The notes under the pieces: generated by a model
Seen by the model: only the letters and a program-made list of their open reading frames with translations
What the model was told of the DNA's origin: nothing
Database searches by the model: none
Shown here: positions 55,506 through 64,000 of the stretch, piece after piece
Position numbering within the stretch: the stretch's first letter is position 1
Layout of the letters: each line of letters opens with the position of its first letter
Translations under genes and position numbers: made by a program
Assembly: GCF_041320605.1 (NCBI RefSeq)
Contig: NZ_CP166679.1
Coordinates: 1,364,001 to 1,428,000 of the forward strand
DNA: 64,000 nucleotides
DNA from: Arenibacter antarcticus
Lineage (GTDB): Bacteria; Bacteroidota; Bacteroidia; Flavobacteriales; Flavobacteriaceae
Direction of reading: 5' to 3'

Positions 55506-57296
55506 CTAATGACCAGAATTAGGCATTATATACTTACGCAGCTCCCTGCCAAGTAAAGAATACCCTTTGTCATTGGGATGTAGGCCATCGGAAAAAAGTG
55601 TTGCATCTATTTTCTGATCTTTCTGTAATAGCACCGGCCCCACATCTACATACTTAAGAGTATTAGAACTCGCCAACTTAGCGATTTCTAGGTTTAAATT
55701 TCGTATTCTAAATTCATCTTTAACCCTAGGAAGGAAGCCCACCAACAGCAATTTTGCTTTTGGCTGTCTTTGCCTGATGGCCTGCACCAAAATCTCTAAA
55801 CCCACTAGGATTTCTTTATCCGAATTCAGATGTAGGTTATTAGTGCCTATCATCAGTACAATTTGATCGGCTTCGAACCCATCCAGTTCCCCCTGATAAA
55901 CTCGCCATAATACATTCTCTATCCTATCCCACCCAAATCCAAAATTACGGGTTTTAAAATCCCCAAAGTTATCCTCCCAAGACTGTTCGCCATTACTACG
56001 GGGAGCCTCTGGAAGGCCTCCCCAATAATGGACAATGCTATTCCCAAGGAAACAAACTTTTGGAGGATTCTCCCTATTTAGTTGGATCAATTTTTGATGC
56101 CGTTCTTCCCAAGAATACATTCCAGGCTCCCTAGCTTGGGTCACCGGTTTGGTCGTAGAATAAATACCAATTGGTTCCTTCAGTATTTCCCGGATCTTTT
56201 TTTCATAGGCAAGGGCATATTCCATCATTCCCAAATCGGTAGGATGGGTACCATCAACAAAGCTCTCCATGGACAAATTAATTTCCTCCTTGCCCAGCAA
56301 ATACAAATTAGAAACTCCTGCTACCTGCAATTGATTAAAAGCCTGCTGGGCCATCCTATTTAGATCAGTATACGCTTTTTTACGTTCCACATCAACAAGT
56401 CCATCTGAATATCCGCCATGTTCCACTAATAAAATAGGAACTTTAGGCCTCTTCTCCCTGATTTTAAATACGGCAGATTTCATCAGTTGCAATACCTCTT
56501 CCAAACTTCGGTTCTTAGTAGCCACCAAATTGGGAAGACAATCTAGCACCACTACTTTTGCATCAATTTCCGTTATCAGGTCAATTAGTTCAGATTCTAG
56601 TCGCCCATTGCCAGAAAATCCTAAATTAATTAAAGGCCTATCCAGTTTACGTTCCAAAATAGAAGTCCATGCCATTCCCGGACGAGAAGCGCAGCCCCCT
56701 TGAGCAATAGAGGTACCATAGATTACAATGGGCCGTTCCTGCCTCAGCGGCAGGGGATTTAAATCCGACTCAGGTGATACCCCGATCTCCAACCACTCCA
56801 CCTCGTTGTACAAAGGCAGGTACAATTGGTATTCCCTTCCCTTTTCATGATATTTCTCCCTGGGATCTATAGAATTGTAATGATAGTGTATGGTATCCCC
56901 AAAAGAATAACGACCTCTATACCATTGACTTTCCCCGTCGCTTGATTTTGCATAAAGATCCACGCCACTCACTCCGGTTGCAGGCATGTGAGGCATGGCA
57001 TGGCTTCCTTTTACGGTATACCGCACTGAAATAGATCTGGCATCGCTCCAAAATCGTATAGAAAGACCCGCTGCATCTTTGGATAGATTCCAAACCGCAG
57101 GCCTAACCGTATTTTCGGACTTTTCCGGTAATCGATGGTAGGTACCCGCCACCTGATCTGGCCAAGCTTGACCTTGTACTACGGGAAAGCTAGAATTGGT
57201 AGGATTCCACCAAACCATAGAATCGGTTTCCTGGGCAGATATATTTTCAAAACCTAAAAAAAGTATTGAAAAAAGAAAAATTCTAAATACACTCAT
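55506..57296 (-). CDS. Double SGNH-hydrolase fusion with GxDLY N-terminal domain
   Basis: A 596-residue secreted protein. The signal peptide ends NISAQ. A jelly-roll-like N-terminal domain (about 30-180) holds GVDLYAKSSDGESQW, the GxDLY motif. The first SGNH domain (about 188-375) has Ser196 (YGTSIAQGG), Gly block GFSGNG, LDCLPN and Asp348/His351 (DGTHPTD). A second SGNH domain (about 412-590) has Ser420 (LGNSIVHYW), GFGWDR, GTNN at 484-487 and Asp570/His573 (DGLHPND). Both catalytic sets look complete. Likely a carbohydrate de-acetylase/esterase. The tandem order in one chain is uncommon. Confidence 0.92.
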   Translation of the reverse strand: MSVFRIFLFSILFLGFENISAQETDSMVWWNPTNSSFPVVQGQAWPDQVAGTYHRLPEKSENTVRPAVWNLSKDAAGLSIRFWSDARSISVRYTVKGSHAMPHMPATGVSGVDLYAKSSDGESQWYRGRYSFGDTIHYHYNSIDPREKYHEKGREYQLYLPLYNEVEWLEIGVSPESDLNPLPLRQERPIVIYGTSIAQGGCASRPGMAWTSILERKLDRPLINLGFSGNGRLESELIDLITEIDAKVVVLDCLPNLVATKNRSLEEVLQLMKSAVFKIREKRPKVPILLVEHGGYSDGLVDVERKKAYTDLNRMAQQAFNQLQVAGVSNLYLLGKEEINLSMESFVDGTHPTDLGMMEYALAYEKKIREILKEPIGIYSTTKPVTQAREPGMYSWEERHQKLIQLNRENPPKVCFLGNSIVHYWGGLPEAPRSNGEQSWEDNFGDFKTRNFGFGWDRIENVLWRVYQGELDGFEADQIVLMIGTNNLHLNSDKEILVGLEILVQAIRQRQPKAKLLLVGFLPRVKDEFRIRNLNLEIAKLASSNTLKYVDVGPVLLQKDQKIDATLFSDGLHPNDKGYSLLGRELRKYIMPNSGH

Positions 57297-57817
57297 ACAC
57301 CTGTTTTTAAATCACGGTAATAATTAAAGTCGAGCTCCTACACAACAATCCAACTCCATTAGAAACTCCTGTCTAATGTAGGGTTTCAATTTTGATGAAG
57401 ATTGAAAGCACAAGCTTTTAAGTGGAGCTAGACTTATAAAAGTTAATTGTCTCGTTTAATTTGAATAAAATGATCGACTTCTAGACATTTTATCCTACCC
57501 TTCCTAATAGGGCAACAAAATACAGAAAATTAGGTATTTCAGCCATAATACCCGTTATAATTTAGGCTCCAATTAGCACTATCTACCCTTAGACTCCTAA
57601 ACCTGATCTCTTTTAAGCAAGAAAGTACACGAGCTGGCATTCCTGGTTTAAACCTCCATTTCCTTATCCTTTATTAAAGATGTAGCAGCGCATTCAGCTT
57701 GGTTTCTTATAAATAAAATCGGCCTAAAACACAAAAACCAACCTTTAAGGCTGGTTTTTGTGAAGTATTAGATACTTATTCTTAAGGCCAAGGCCCAGGT
57801 ACAACTATAGGGCTTCC
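57297..57817. other. 521-base gap
   Basis: Holds the FKBP terminator (57730-57762) and AT-rich sequence. An 8-base stem-loop (ATAAAATG...CATTTTAT) occurs near 57464-57492. No gene seen. Confidence 0.5.
57730..57762 (-). terminator. Terminator after the FKBP gene
   Basis: Arms CACAAAAACCAACC/GGCTGGTTTTTGTG with one G-U pair. It lies 55 bases downstream of the FKBP stop on the minus strand. Confidence 0.7.
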
Positions 57818-58267
57818 CTATTTTACGGTAATAAGATGAATATCAAAGATAAGCACAGACCCACCGGGGATACCTCTGGTGTCCCTATTGCCATATCCCA
57901 AATGCGCAGGTACTAACAACATTCCTCTACCACCTTCTTTAAAATAAGGAATGCCTTCGGTCCAGCCTCTTATTACACCTTGCAATGGAAAGGATATTCC
58001 CTCTTCTTTACTCTGATCAAACACCTTCCCATTACTATAGTATCCTTTATAGGCTACAGTAACCTCTGAAGATGCCGAAGGGCGTACGCCACTGCCTTCT
58101 TCATCAATCACATAATAAAGTCCGCTATTGCTCTTCTCTGCCTGCAGGTTGTTTTTTTCTATATAGGCAGTGATTTCCAATTCGTTCTTGGCCACAAAAT
58201 CGGTTTCCTCATCACTATTACACGAAATAAACATAGTAAGCACCAATGCAAAAAGTAATTGTTTCAT
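57818..58267 (-). CDS. FKBP-type peptidyl-prolyl isomerase lipoprotein
   Basis: A 149-residue lipoprotein (MKQLLFALVLTMFISC, Cys16) with a single FKBP domain. Domain motifs are EVTVAYKGYYSNGKVFDQSKEEG, GVIRGWTEGIPYFKEGGRGMLLVPAHLGYG and SVLIFDIHLI. It helps fold periplasmic or surface proteins by Pro isomerisation. A TATATTTG box is 27 bases upstream (58295-58302). Confidence 0.93.
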   Translation of the reverse strand: MKQLLFALVLTMFISCNSDEETDFVAKNELEITAYIEKNNLQAEKSNSGLYYVIDEEGSGVRPSASSEVTVAYKGYYSNGKVFDQSKEEGISFPLQGVIRGWTEGIPYFKEGGRGMLLVPAHLGYGNRDTRGIPGGSVLIFDIHLITVK

Positions 58268-58294
58268 TTATTTTATTTAATGTTTTATCGGTGG

Positions 58295-58302
58295 CAAATA
58301 TA
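58295..58302 (-). promoter_or_regulatory. -7 box of the FKBP gene
   Basis: Minus strand TATATTTG matches TAnnTTTG; no TTG partner seen. Confidence 0.4.
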
Positions 58303-58355
58303 GCATAAAATCATTTTTATTGACCCTATTTAAATTTCCAGACACAATAAAAAAA

Positions 58356-58394
58356 ACACCTTCACCACTACCAAAACTATAGTGATGAAGGTGT
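58356..58394 (-). terminator. Terminator after Gfo/Idh/MocA copy B
   Basis: ACACCTTCACCACTA/TAGTGATGAAGGTGT with one G-U pair, 24 bases after the copy B stop. Read on the minus strand it is followed by a T-run (TTTTTTTATTG). Confidence 0.75.
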
Positions 58395-58418
58395 ATTAAA
58401 CAAAATGTAAAGAATAGC

Positions 58419-59885
58419 TTATACTACAAAACCGTCCCTATACTTCCGAGTCACAAACTGATTCGCTTCTTCCTGGTTGGTAATCCGCATATTTTCCCCA
58501 TCCCACAACAATTTTTTACGGGCAAAGAAATCCATTTTCCCTTTTTCATTTTCCCGTTGTAAAAGATAACTTCTTATAGCCAGATTACCCATTAAAACAG
58601 TCTCCGTCATAGGGCCGGCATAATCAAAGGAAGAAGTAAGCCCAAGATGTTCCTTACTTCCAAAACCAGCTTTGCAGGCCTCTACCCATAAGCGCTGATG
58701 TCCGTATTCCGGTTCGTCATTGGATTCTTCCTCAGGACCAAAATCCGTAGTACCATCATTCAAATATAACTTTGGCATTAATGGGGAACTGTCATTTATA
58801 TTAGTAGAAATAATTCCATTTTCCCCAATGATTAAAACGCCATTTAAACTATTCTCACCTCCAATTTCATGATCGGCAGGAATAATCTCGGGATGTGCAG
58901 GTCTAATTCCCCCATCGCTCCATGTCATTTCTATTGGAGAACCACTTTTTTCTGTGGCAGCAAAATGTAGGGTTATAAAAGAGGAAGCGGGACAGCCTTC
59001 AGGTTGATAGTCCGGACTCCACATCTTGGTATATACTGCGCCAACACTACATTCCGCATCTGTAGGGTATTTAAGGCCCAAAGTACGGAAGGGGATGTCG
59101 ATCAAATGACATCCTACATCCCCAAGGGCACCGGTTCCGTAATCCCACCATCCCCTCCAACCAAAGGGATGCATATTTGGTGTATAGGGTTTAAGTGCTG
59201 CCGGTCCCAGCCAAAGGTCCCAATTAAGATCTTTGGGCTTGGAGCTGGGGTCTGGCAGGGGCATGGCACCACCTTGTGGCCACACCGGACGGTTGGTCCA
59301 TACCTGTACCTTAGATATTTTTCCCAAAACTCCAGAATCTATCCATTTTTGAACCATTCCCAAAAGTGGATTGGATCCTCCCTGATTCCCCATCTGAGTC
59401 ACAATTTTCTTATCCCGTGCCATTTCGGTGAGTACTCTGGCCTCTCTTATATTATGGGTCATGGGTTTTTGCACATAAACGTGTACCCCGCGTTCCATAG
59501 CATACGCCGCAGCCGGGCCATGAACATGGTCTGGAGTAGAAATGGTCACTGCATCAATACCTTTTTCCTTATCCAACATTTCCCTAAAATCCGCATATAA
59601 TTTTGCTTTGGGAAATTGAGAAACAGATTTAGTTGCTGATCCTGAGAAATCCACATCGCAGAGAGCAACAACTTTCTCACGCCCGCCTACGGATGCGTTT
59701 CGAATATCACTTGCTCCTTTACCACCAGAACCTATGGCGGCCAAGTTTAAACGGTCACTGGGGGCGGTATACCCCACTCCACCCATCACAAATCTAGGTA
59801 CAATAAAAATGGACGAGGCCATAGCCCCTTTTTTAATAAACGAACGGCGCGAAGCGTTGGCTTTGGTCGGTTTTTTTTTATTCAT
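58419..59885 (-). CDS. Tat-type Gfo/Idh/MocA oxidoreductase, copy B
   Basis: A 488-residue exported oxidoreductase. I start at MNKKKPTKANASRRSFIKKG, giving a twin-arginine signal (13-14). The catalytic QKPMTHN replaces the usual EKP Glu by Gln (YVQKPMTHN), a notable change. LGAIGSGGKG-type Rossmann, GDVGCHLIDIPF, and the common ending ARKKLLWDGENMRITN are present. It is clearly paralogous to copy A at 41346-42770. Its position near a ThuA and an esterase suggests another carbohydrate cluster. An upstream Met at 59924 is an unlikely start. Confidence 0.93.
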   Translation of the reverse strand: MNKKKPTKANASRRSFIKKGAMASSIFIVPRFVMGGVGYTAPSDRLNLAAIGSGGKGASDIRNASVGGREKVVALCDVDFSGSATKSVSQFPKAKLYADFREMLDKEKGIDAVTISTPDHVHGPAAAYAMERGVHVYVQKPMTHNIREARVLTEMARDKKIVTQMGNQGGSNPLLGMVQKWIDSGVLGKISKVQVWTNRPVWPQGGAMPLPDPSSKPKDLNWDLWLGPAALKPYTPNMHPFGWRGWWDYGTGALGDVGCHLIDIPFRTLGLKYPTDAECSVGAVYTKMWSPDYQPEGCPASSFITLHFAATEKSGSPIEMTWSDGGIRPAHPEIIPADHEIGGENSLNGVLIIGENGIISTNINDSSPLMPKLYLNDGTTDFGPEEESNDEPEYGHQRLWVEACKAGFGSKEHLGLTSSFDYAGPMTETVLMGNLAIRSYLLQRENEKGKMDFFARKKLLWDGENMRITNQEEANQFVTRKYRDGFVV

Positions 59886-60383
59886 GATTATATAATTTTT
59901 AAGTCGAAACCTAATACCGCCCATAATAATGGACCATTTTAGATATCTATTAATCCATATTAAAAATGGACGTCATTATTATAACAGCTTACCAAAATTG
60001 AAACACACCCCTCCACTATTTTTTAAGAATCTGGACGAATTTGATCACAATGATAAGCTAACAGCAATATAATCAAGAAAATAAGGAATAACCAACGGAA
60101 TTTTATCGAATTCCAATCAAAAGTTGCCTTGCTACTGCGAAATTCGAATTAGGGATCATGAGAGGGTCAACACTACCTAATTCATGGAAATAAAAATATT
60201 ATAACCGATGCGAGTTCAGTTCTATGGCTGCCACCAGTGCTCTGAAGCAATCTACTCTCCTTACCGAGGATACTCTGCGACGAAAGCAGCTGATAAACCG
60301 ATATAAAAAAGACAAGCCACCGCCTATAGAAAACTAAGCGATGGCTAATGATATTCAATAAAATAGTGCTTCTAAAAATAGTA
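59886..60383. other. 498-base gap
   Basis: Contains the GNAT terminator at 60316-60345; otherwise AT-rich with no gene or promoter I can support. Confidence 0.5.
60316..60345 (-). terminator. Terminator after the GNAT gene
   Basis: GCCACCGC/GCGATGGC stem (one G-U pair) and a T-rich tail on the minus strand (TTGTCTTTTTTAT), 38 bases after the GNAT stop. Confidence 0.65.
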
Positions 60384-60812
60384 CTAGCTCGTTTTTAACA
60401 CATAAATGCGACTTTCCTTTTGCTGGAATCCCAAGCTTTTATAGAGCCCAATAGCCTCTATCCGCTTATCGGCACTAAAAAGGAGAATTTCGGACAGCCC
60501 CTTACGCTTGCCCTCATCCACTAATTTTTCCATCAATTTACGTCCTATCCCTTGACCGCGATAAGCTTTATCTACCACCACATCCTCTACCCAGCCCTTA
60601 TATCCAGACACTACGGTATAAGCACACATTAGAGCCATACCTACCAATTTGTCCTTTTCCATACAATAGGCGAAAGTAATTGCATTCTCTGGTTTAAAAA
60701 CTTCTGCAAGGTTCACCTGCTCTATGGAGCCGTTTAATTGAGCAAATAATTCCTTTACTTGTTTTGTAACGCTATCGCTTACATCCGATGGCTGTAAAAT
60801 GTCAATTTTCAT
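60384..60812 (-). CDS. GNAT family N-acetyltransferase
   Basis: A 142-residue acetyltransferase. The acetyl-CoA motif VVDKAYRGQGIGRKLMEKLVD (R/Q-x-x-G-x-G/A) is complete, and the late strand EILLFSADKRIEAIGLYKSLGF is typical of the fold. The acceptor is unknown. It stands alone. Confidence 0.9.
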   Translation of the reverse strand: MKIDILQPSDVSDSVTKQVKELFAQLNGSIEQVNLAEVFKPENAITFAYCMEKDKLVGMALMCAYTVVSGYKGWVEDVVVDKAYRGQGIGRKLMEKLVDEGKRKGLSEILLFSADKRIEAIGLYKSLGFQQKESRIYVLKTS

Positions 60813-61240
60813 GGTGTTTCTTTTAATTTACCTACTATAACTATGAATTGAAGTAATTTTTGGGCTTATACACCCCAAACCTATTCAACCTTACATTTAA
60901 CTATACCTGAAACCAGTTCACTAATACTATACCTAATTAACCACAAATTCATTAGAACCAACTTGTATAAGATCTACCAAAAAATTCCGCATGGTCTTAC
61001 TAATTTCACAAAGATATGAAAGGGTTTTAAAAATCTTATCATAACTAGAGCAGATAGCCCATTGGGTTATGGTATAGAAATGAACTAGTAAACACCTCCC
61101 TTATTATAAAGTCCCGTCCAAGAAACACTAAAAATTGATAAGTATTTTATCGGGGACAGGACATTATGAAAAGAATGGTGGTTATTAAAAAATGGTGTAG
61201 TCAAGCCATACCAATGGCGAATCCAATGTTGGAGCGCGAC
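60813..61240. other. 428-base gap
   Basis: Imperfect inverted repeat at 61111-61162 (GTCCCGTCC / GGACAGGAC, one mismatch, 34-base loop). No gene or promoter seen. Confidence 0.45.
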
Positions 61241-62050
61241 TTACTTTCTGCCTAGGCAATATTCAATTCCGCCTATCAATTGTTGTCTAAAATTTAGGTC
61301 GTCATACGCCTCATCGGTATGACCAAGGCCGGTATAAAAAGCCCTACCACCGTCGTATTCATGATACCAGGCAATAGGATGGTTATCTCCATTTTTACCT
61401 CCCTCATAACTACTTTCATCCAACTTCATCAATACATGTACATCGGGATTCATCTCCTTAAAGTTGTACCATTCATCAAAATGAGTCCAAGTGGAAGCCA
61501 AATGTTTGGTTGCTGGATGGCTATGATCTACCACCTCTATTACGGCGTCCTGCTGCTTAGGGTGACTTAAGAAATAGGCCCCTACCATTTTACCGTACCA
61601 AGGCCACTCATATTCGGTATCAGCCGCAGCATGGATTCCCATAAAACTACCTCCATTCTGGATATATCCCTCAAAAGCATCCTCCTCGGCATCGCCCAAC
61701 ACATCCATAGTGGTGTTCAAAAATATGACCAATTGGAATTTCTGGAGATTAGCAGGATTAAATTGCAGGGAATCTTCGGTTTGTGTTACCTCAAAATTAT
61801 TGGTGATTCCCAACTTCACCAAAGTAGCCACTCCTTTTTCTATGGAACTATGCCGAAATCCATTAGTTTTTGAAAATACAAGCACTTGATCCTTATTTAT
61901 TTTAGTAGCAGGAACCAATCGTTGTGCCGCCGTTACCGGATTAGTGTGCAGATGTGGGTTTAAAATTACCTCTTCCTCAATTTTCGCACTTCCGCAACCG
62001 ATAATAAAGGCCAAGGCGATAAACGCCGAGGCAGATTTAAATAGTTTCAT
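61241..62050 (-). CDS. ThuA domain lipoprotein
   Basis: A 269-residue lipoprotein (MKLFKSASAFIALAFIIGC, Cys19) with a ThuA/glutamine-amidotransferase-like domain. Core motifs are VLVFSKTNGFRHSSIEKG, LVIFLNTTMDVL, FMGIHAAADTEYEWPWYG, PIAWYHEYDGGRAFYTGLGHT. ThuA in rhizobia acts with a Gfo/Idh/MocA protein (ThuB) in trehalose/keto-sugar use. Here the nearest such partner is at 58.4-59.9 kb on the same strand. Start chosen at MKLFKS for the lipoprotein signal. Confidence 0.92.
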   Translation of the reverse strand: MKLFKSASAFIALAFIIGCGSAKIEEEVILNPHLHTNPVTAAQRLVPATKINKDQVLVFSKTNGFRHSSIEKGVATLVKLGITNNFEVTQTEDSLQFNPANLQKFQLVIFLNTTMDVLGDAEEDAFEGYIQNGGSFMGIHAAADTEYEWPWYGKMVGAYFLSHPKQQDAVIEVVDHSHPATKHLASTWTHFDEWYNFKEMNPDVHVLMKLDESSYEGGKNGDNHPIAWYHEYDGGRAFYTGLGHTDEAYDDLNFRQQLIGGIEYCLGRK

Positions 62051-62254
62051 ATAGTTCCTGATTTTTATTTTCAATGTTAAATATCGATAATTTACTCGAG
62101 AATTTCATTACTTTCTCATTGATTTCCACAAGATTGACTAGGTGTAACAATTAAACCGACTACTGTTAGAAAACTATAGATGGGTACAAAAGAGAAATGT
62201 TGTACAAAAAATAATAAAAATATTCCATTTTTTAAATTCAACAAATAGCTCAAG

Positions 62255-63145
62255 TTATCCGTTAGCCAAAGACATTAGATATTTTTTGGGAGTAGTCCCG
62301 TACCGTTTCTTAAAGGCCGAGATAAAATGGCTCGCGGTACTATACCCCACCTTTAAACCTACTTCATTTACATTGTATTTGCCTGTTTCTAACATTTTAC
62401 GAGCATATTCCATTTTATAATCAAACAGAAAACTGAACACGGAATCCCCATAGATTTGCTTGAAGCCATCTTTTAATTTTTTAAGGCTCAGCCCTATTTC
62501 CTCCGAGAGTTCTACCAAAGTGGGCGGTTCAGCCATCCGGGCAATAATTATTTCTTTAGCCTTACGTATCCTTCTTACATTATCCTCATCCACTAAAAAT
62601 GGACAATTTTCCATATCCGCATCCTCGCTCTTATTAAAGTAAAGGGAAATTAGCTCATACACCTTACCCTTTACATATAATTCCTTGATAGACCGATGCA
62701 GGTTGTAATTCATAACCTGACTTAAAACTACGGCTATTGCTGGGGATACCGGCTCTTGGGAATAATATTTCTTATCCTTGTTCTCTGCACTTAAAAAAGG
62801 AATATAATTGGCCTCCTTGGAAAAAAGAGAATGAAACTTACGAATGGTCATCACCACGGAAACCATCCAAGAATGAGCATTCAATACTAGGTTAAGAGGC
62901 AGATCAACTTGAGTATTGTAGAGCAATAAAGAATTTTCCTCGGTAACCTCCAAGGCATACCTACCTTCATTAAAAATAAACTTAGCACTGCCTTTTAAAC
63001 AAAAATGAAATTGAATAAAAGTACTGTCTATTTCCCTTGTAACCATTTGATTATCAACACTATCATTCTGAATTTTTAGCAAAAAAAATCCATCTTCAAC
63101 AAATACCTCCTCAAATGAACCTCGAGCGATGTTTTTTTCTTCCAT
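62255..63145 (-). CDS. AraC family transcriptional regulator upstream of hemA
   Basis: A 296-residue regulator. An N-terminal sensing part of about 200 residues (cupin-like, with FIQFHFCLKGSAKFIF) is followed by a C-terminal AraC HTH (about 200-296): LVELSEEIGLSLKKLKDGFKQIYG and NVNEVGLKVGYSTASHFISAFKKRYGTTPKKYL. It is divergent from hemA with about 200 bases between them, so it may control heme synthesis. The chosen start is MEEKNIA; a Met at 63181 would add 12 residues. Confidence 0.92.
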   Translation of the reverse strand: MEEKNIARGSFEEVFVEDGFFLLKIQNDSVDNQMVTREIDSTFIQFHFCLKGSAKFIFNEGRYALEVTEENSLLLYNTQVDLPLNLVLNAHSWMVSVVMTIRKFHSLFSKEANYIPFLSAENKDKKYYSQEPVSPAIAVVLSQVMNYNLHRSIKELYVKGKVYELISLYFNKSEDADMENCPFLVDEDNVRRIRKAKEIIIARMAEPPTLVELSEEIGLSLKKLKDGFKQIYGDSVFSFLFDYKMEYARKMLETGKYNVNEVGLKVGYSTASHFISAFKKRYGTTPKKYLMSLANG

Positions 63146-63283
63146 AATCTCTTTGTTTTGATCAATTCTATTTAGAAGCATTCTAAATTACAGGGATAGT
63201 AATTCACTCCTACCCCGCTAAAATATAGCATTAACAGCATATTAACACCAATTACTACGTTAAAAAACCACAATCGATACTAA

Positions 63284-63314
63284 TTGTTCCTCTAGCGTTA
63301 CTTTTATAACTTTG
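63284..63314 (+). promoter_or_regulatory. Promoter of hemA
   Basis: TTG at 63284-63286 and TAACTTTG at 63307-63314, 20 bases apart: a good match to TTG-N17-23-TAnnTTTG. The hemA ATG lies 36 bases after the -7 box. A second TATTTTTG at 63322-63329 is closer but lacks a -33. Confidence 0.65.
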
Positions 63315-63349
63315 ATGCTCTTATTTTTGTTGCGCTCTGAAGGGTACAT

Positions 63350-64000
63350 ATGAAAGATTATAATATTTCCAAACACAATTCGTTTTATGCCATCGGCCTT
63401 AATTACAAAAAGGCAGATGCTACGATACGCGGTAAATTTAGCTTGGAGGAGAATTCGATAAACCGACTTCTGGAACAGGCAAAGCTTATTGACATAGAAG
63501 ATTTATTGGTAACCTCTACCTGTAATCGAACTGAACTATACGGTTTTGCCCAACATCCTTTTCAATTAATTAAATTGCTATGTGACAATACCAAGGGATC
63601 AGTGGAGGAATTCCAGGAAGTGGCCTATATCTACAAAAACAACGATGCCATAAACCATCTATTCCGAATGGGAACCGGTCTCGACAGTCAAATTTTAGGC
63701 GATTTTGAAATTATCAGTCAGTTGCGACAAAGTTTTAACAGGTCCAAGAAGCATCAAATGGCTAATCCGTTTTTGGAGCGCCTGTGCAACTCCGTGATCC
63801 AAGCTAGTAAACGTATAAAAAATGAGACCGAGATATCCTCTGGAGCCACCTCTGTGGCCTTCGCATCGGTACAATATATCATTAACAATATCCCCAATAT
63901 ATCCGAAAAGAACATTCTACTGTTTGGAACCGGGAAAATCGGAAGAAACACTTGCGAGAACCTTATAAAGCACACCAAAAACTCACATATCACCCTAATT
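63350..64000 (+). CDS. hemA: Glutamyl-tRNA reductase, 5-prime part (cut by window end)
   Basis: First 217 residues of the enzyme that makes glutamate-1-semialdehyde, the first committed precursor of heme. Catalytic Cys58 is in TSTCNRTELYG. GTGLDSQILGDFEIISQLR follows, and the NADPH-binding LFGTGKIGRNTCENL lies near the window edge. The protein continues past 64000. It is divergent from an AraC gene; hemH and hemJ lie 10-13 kb to the left. Confidence 0.96.
   Translation, partial: MKDYNISKHNSFYAIGLNYKKADATIRGKFSLEENSINRLLEQAKLIDIEDLLVTSTCNRTELYGFAQHPFQLIKLLCDNTKGSVEEFQEVAYIYKNNDAINHLFRMGTGLDSQILGDFEIISQLRQSFNRSKKHQMANPFLERLCNSVIQASKRIKNETEISSGATSVAFASVQYIINNIPNISEKNILLFGTGKIGRNTCENLIKHTKNSHITLI

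Noticed and set aside
1..64000. Search for CRISPR arrays, tRNA/rRNA genes, IS elements and prophage genes
   Set aside because: No spaced direct repeats, cloverleaf sequences, transposase or phage-structural proteins were recognised by reading; a short tRNA could still escape by-eye inspection.

Overview
The window looks like a chromosomal segment of a marine-type Bacteroidota, most likely family Flavobacteriaceae. It is AT-rich. Several intergenic regions carry the Bacteroidota -7 promoter motif TAnnTTTG. Gene families typical of that group are present (DUF3078, DUF3109, BrxA-type bacilliredoxin, Bacteroidota-style ClC with C-terminal CBS domains, TPR-histidine kinase/LytTR pairs, many Cys-lipoproteins). 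The genus cannot be fixed from the sequence. I saw no rRNA, tRNA, CRISPR array, prophage or insertion sequence.

Layout. 1-13.9 kb is mostly housekeeping: ClC channel, tadA, dxs plus a DUF3078 protein, dgt, a phosphate-type porin followed by a PiT phosphate transporter, and the translationally coupled yicC-gmk plus nadD. 13.9-25.4 kb is a dense carbohydrate locus. It has two tandem DUF1080 (3-keto-glycoside hydrolase family) lipoproteins and three metal-dependent TIM-barrel sugar isomerases predicted to sit in three places (cytosol, lipid-anchored, Tat-exported). It also has a Gfo/Idh/MocA oxidoreductase, an MFS sugar/nucleoside-type permease, and a GMC flavoprotein with a [3Fe-4S]-type cysteine triad followed by its Tat-signal small subunit. 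25.8-29.5 kb is nrdA-nrdB. 29.5-31.3 kb looks empty at first sight but holds two short, unrecognised membrane or secreted proteins with plausible terminators. 31.3-44.9 kb holds a LytTR two-component system, MarC, a CtpA protease, dCMP deaminase, HupE, a TerB-DnaJ protein, bacilliredoxin, plsC-HD, a Tat-type Gfo/Idh/MocA oxidoreductase, MgtC/DUF4010 and a FrnE-like DsbA protein. 45.5-53.8 kb is largely one strand: a radical SAM protein, a secreted unknown, enoyl-CoA hydratase, an NtrY-like kinase, hemJ, a MATE exporter and hemH. 54.5-62.1 kb is a second sugar-related block (tandem double-SGNH esterase, Gfo/Idh/MocA, ThuA) between hemH and the divergent AraC/hemA pair at the right edge, where hemA is cut by the window end.

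How the genes may work together. The 14-25 kb locus fits the oxidative route of glycoside cleavage. A dehydrogenase (GMC complex and/or Gfo/Idh/MocA) oxidises a sugar hydroxyl to a keto group, DUF1080 and TIM-barrel enzymes break the glycosidic bond by elimination/hydration or epimerise the product, a permease imports it, and a cytosolic Gfo/Idh/MocA enzyme reduces it. No glycoside hydrolase, SusC or SusD is present in the window. Two perfect palindromes with centres 21 bp apart lie between the two divergent operons of this locus and are the best candidate operator. An SdpI-family pseudogene, a candidate three-way-junction RNA and two REP-like elements were also found by reading the gaps.
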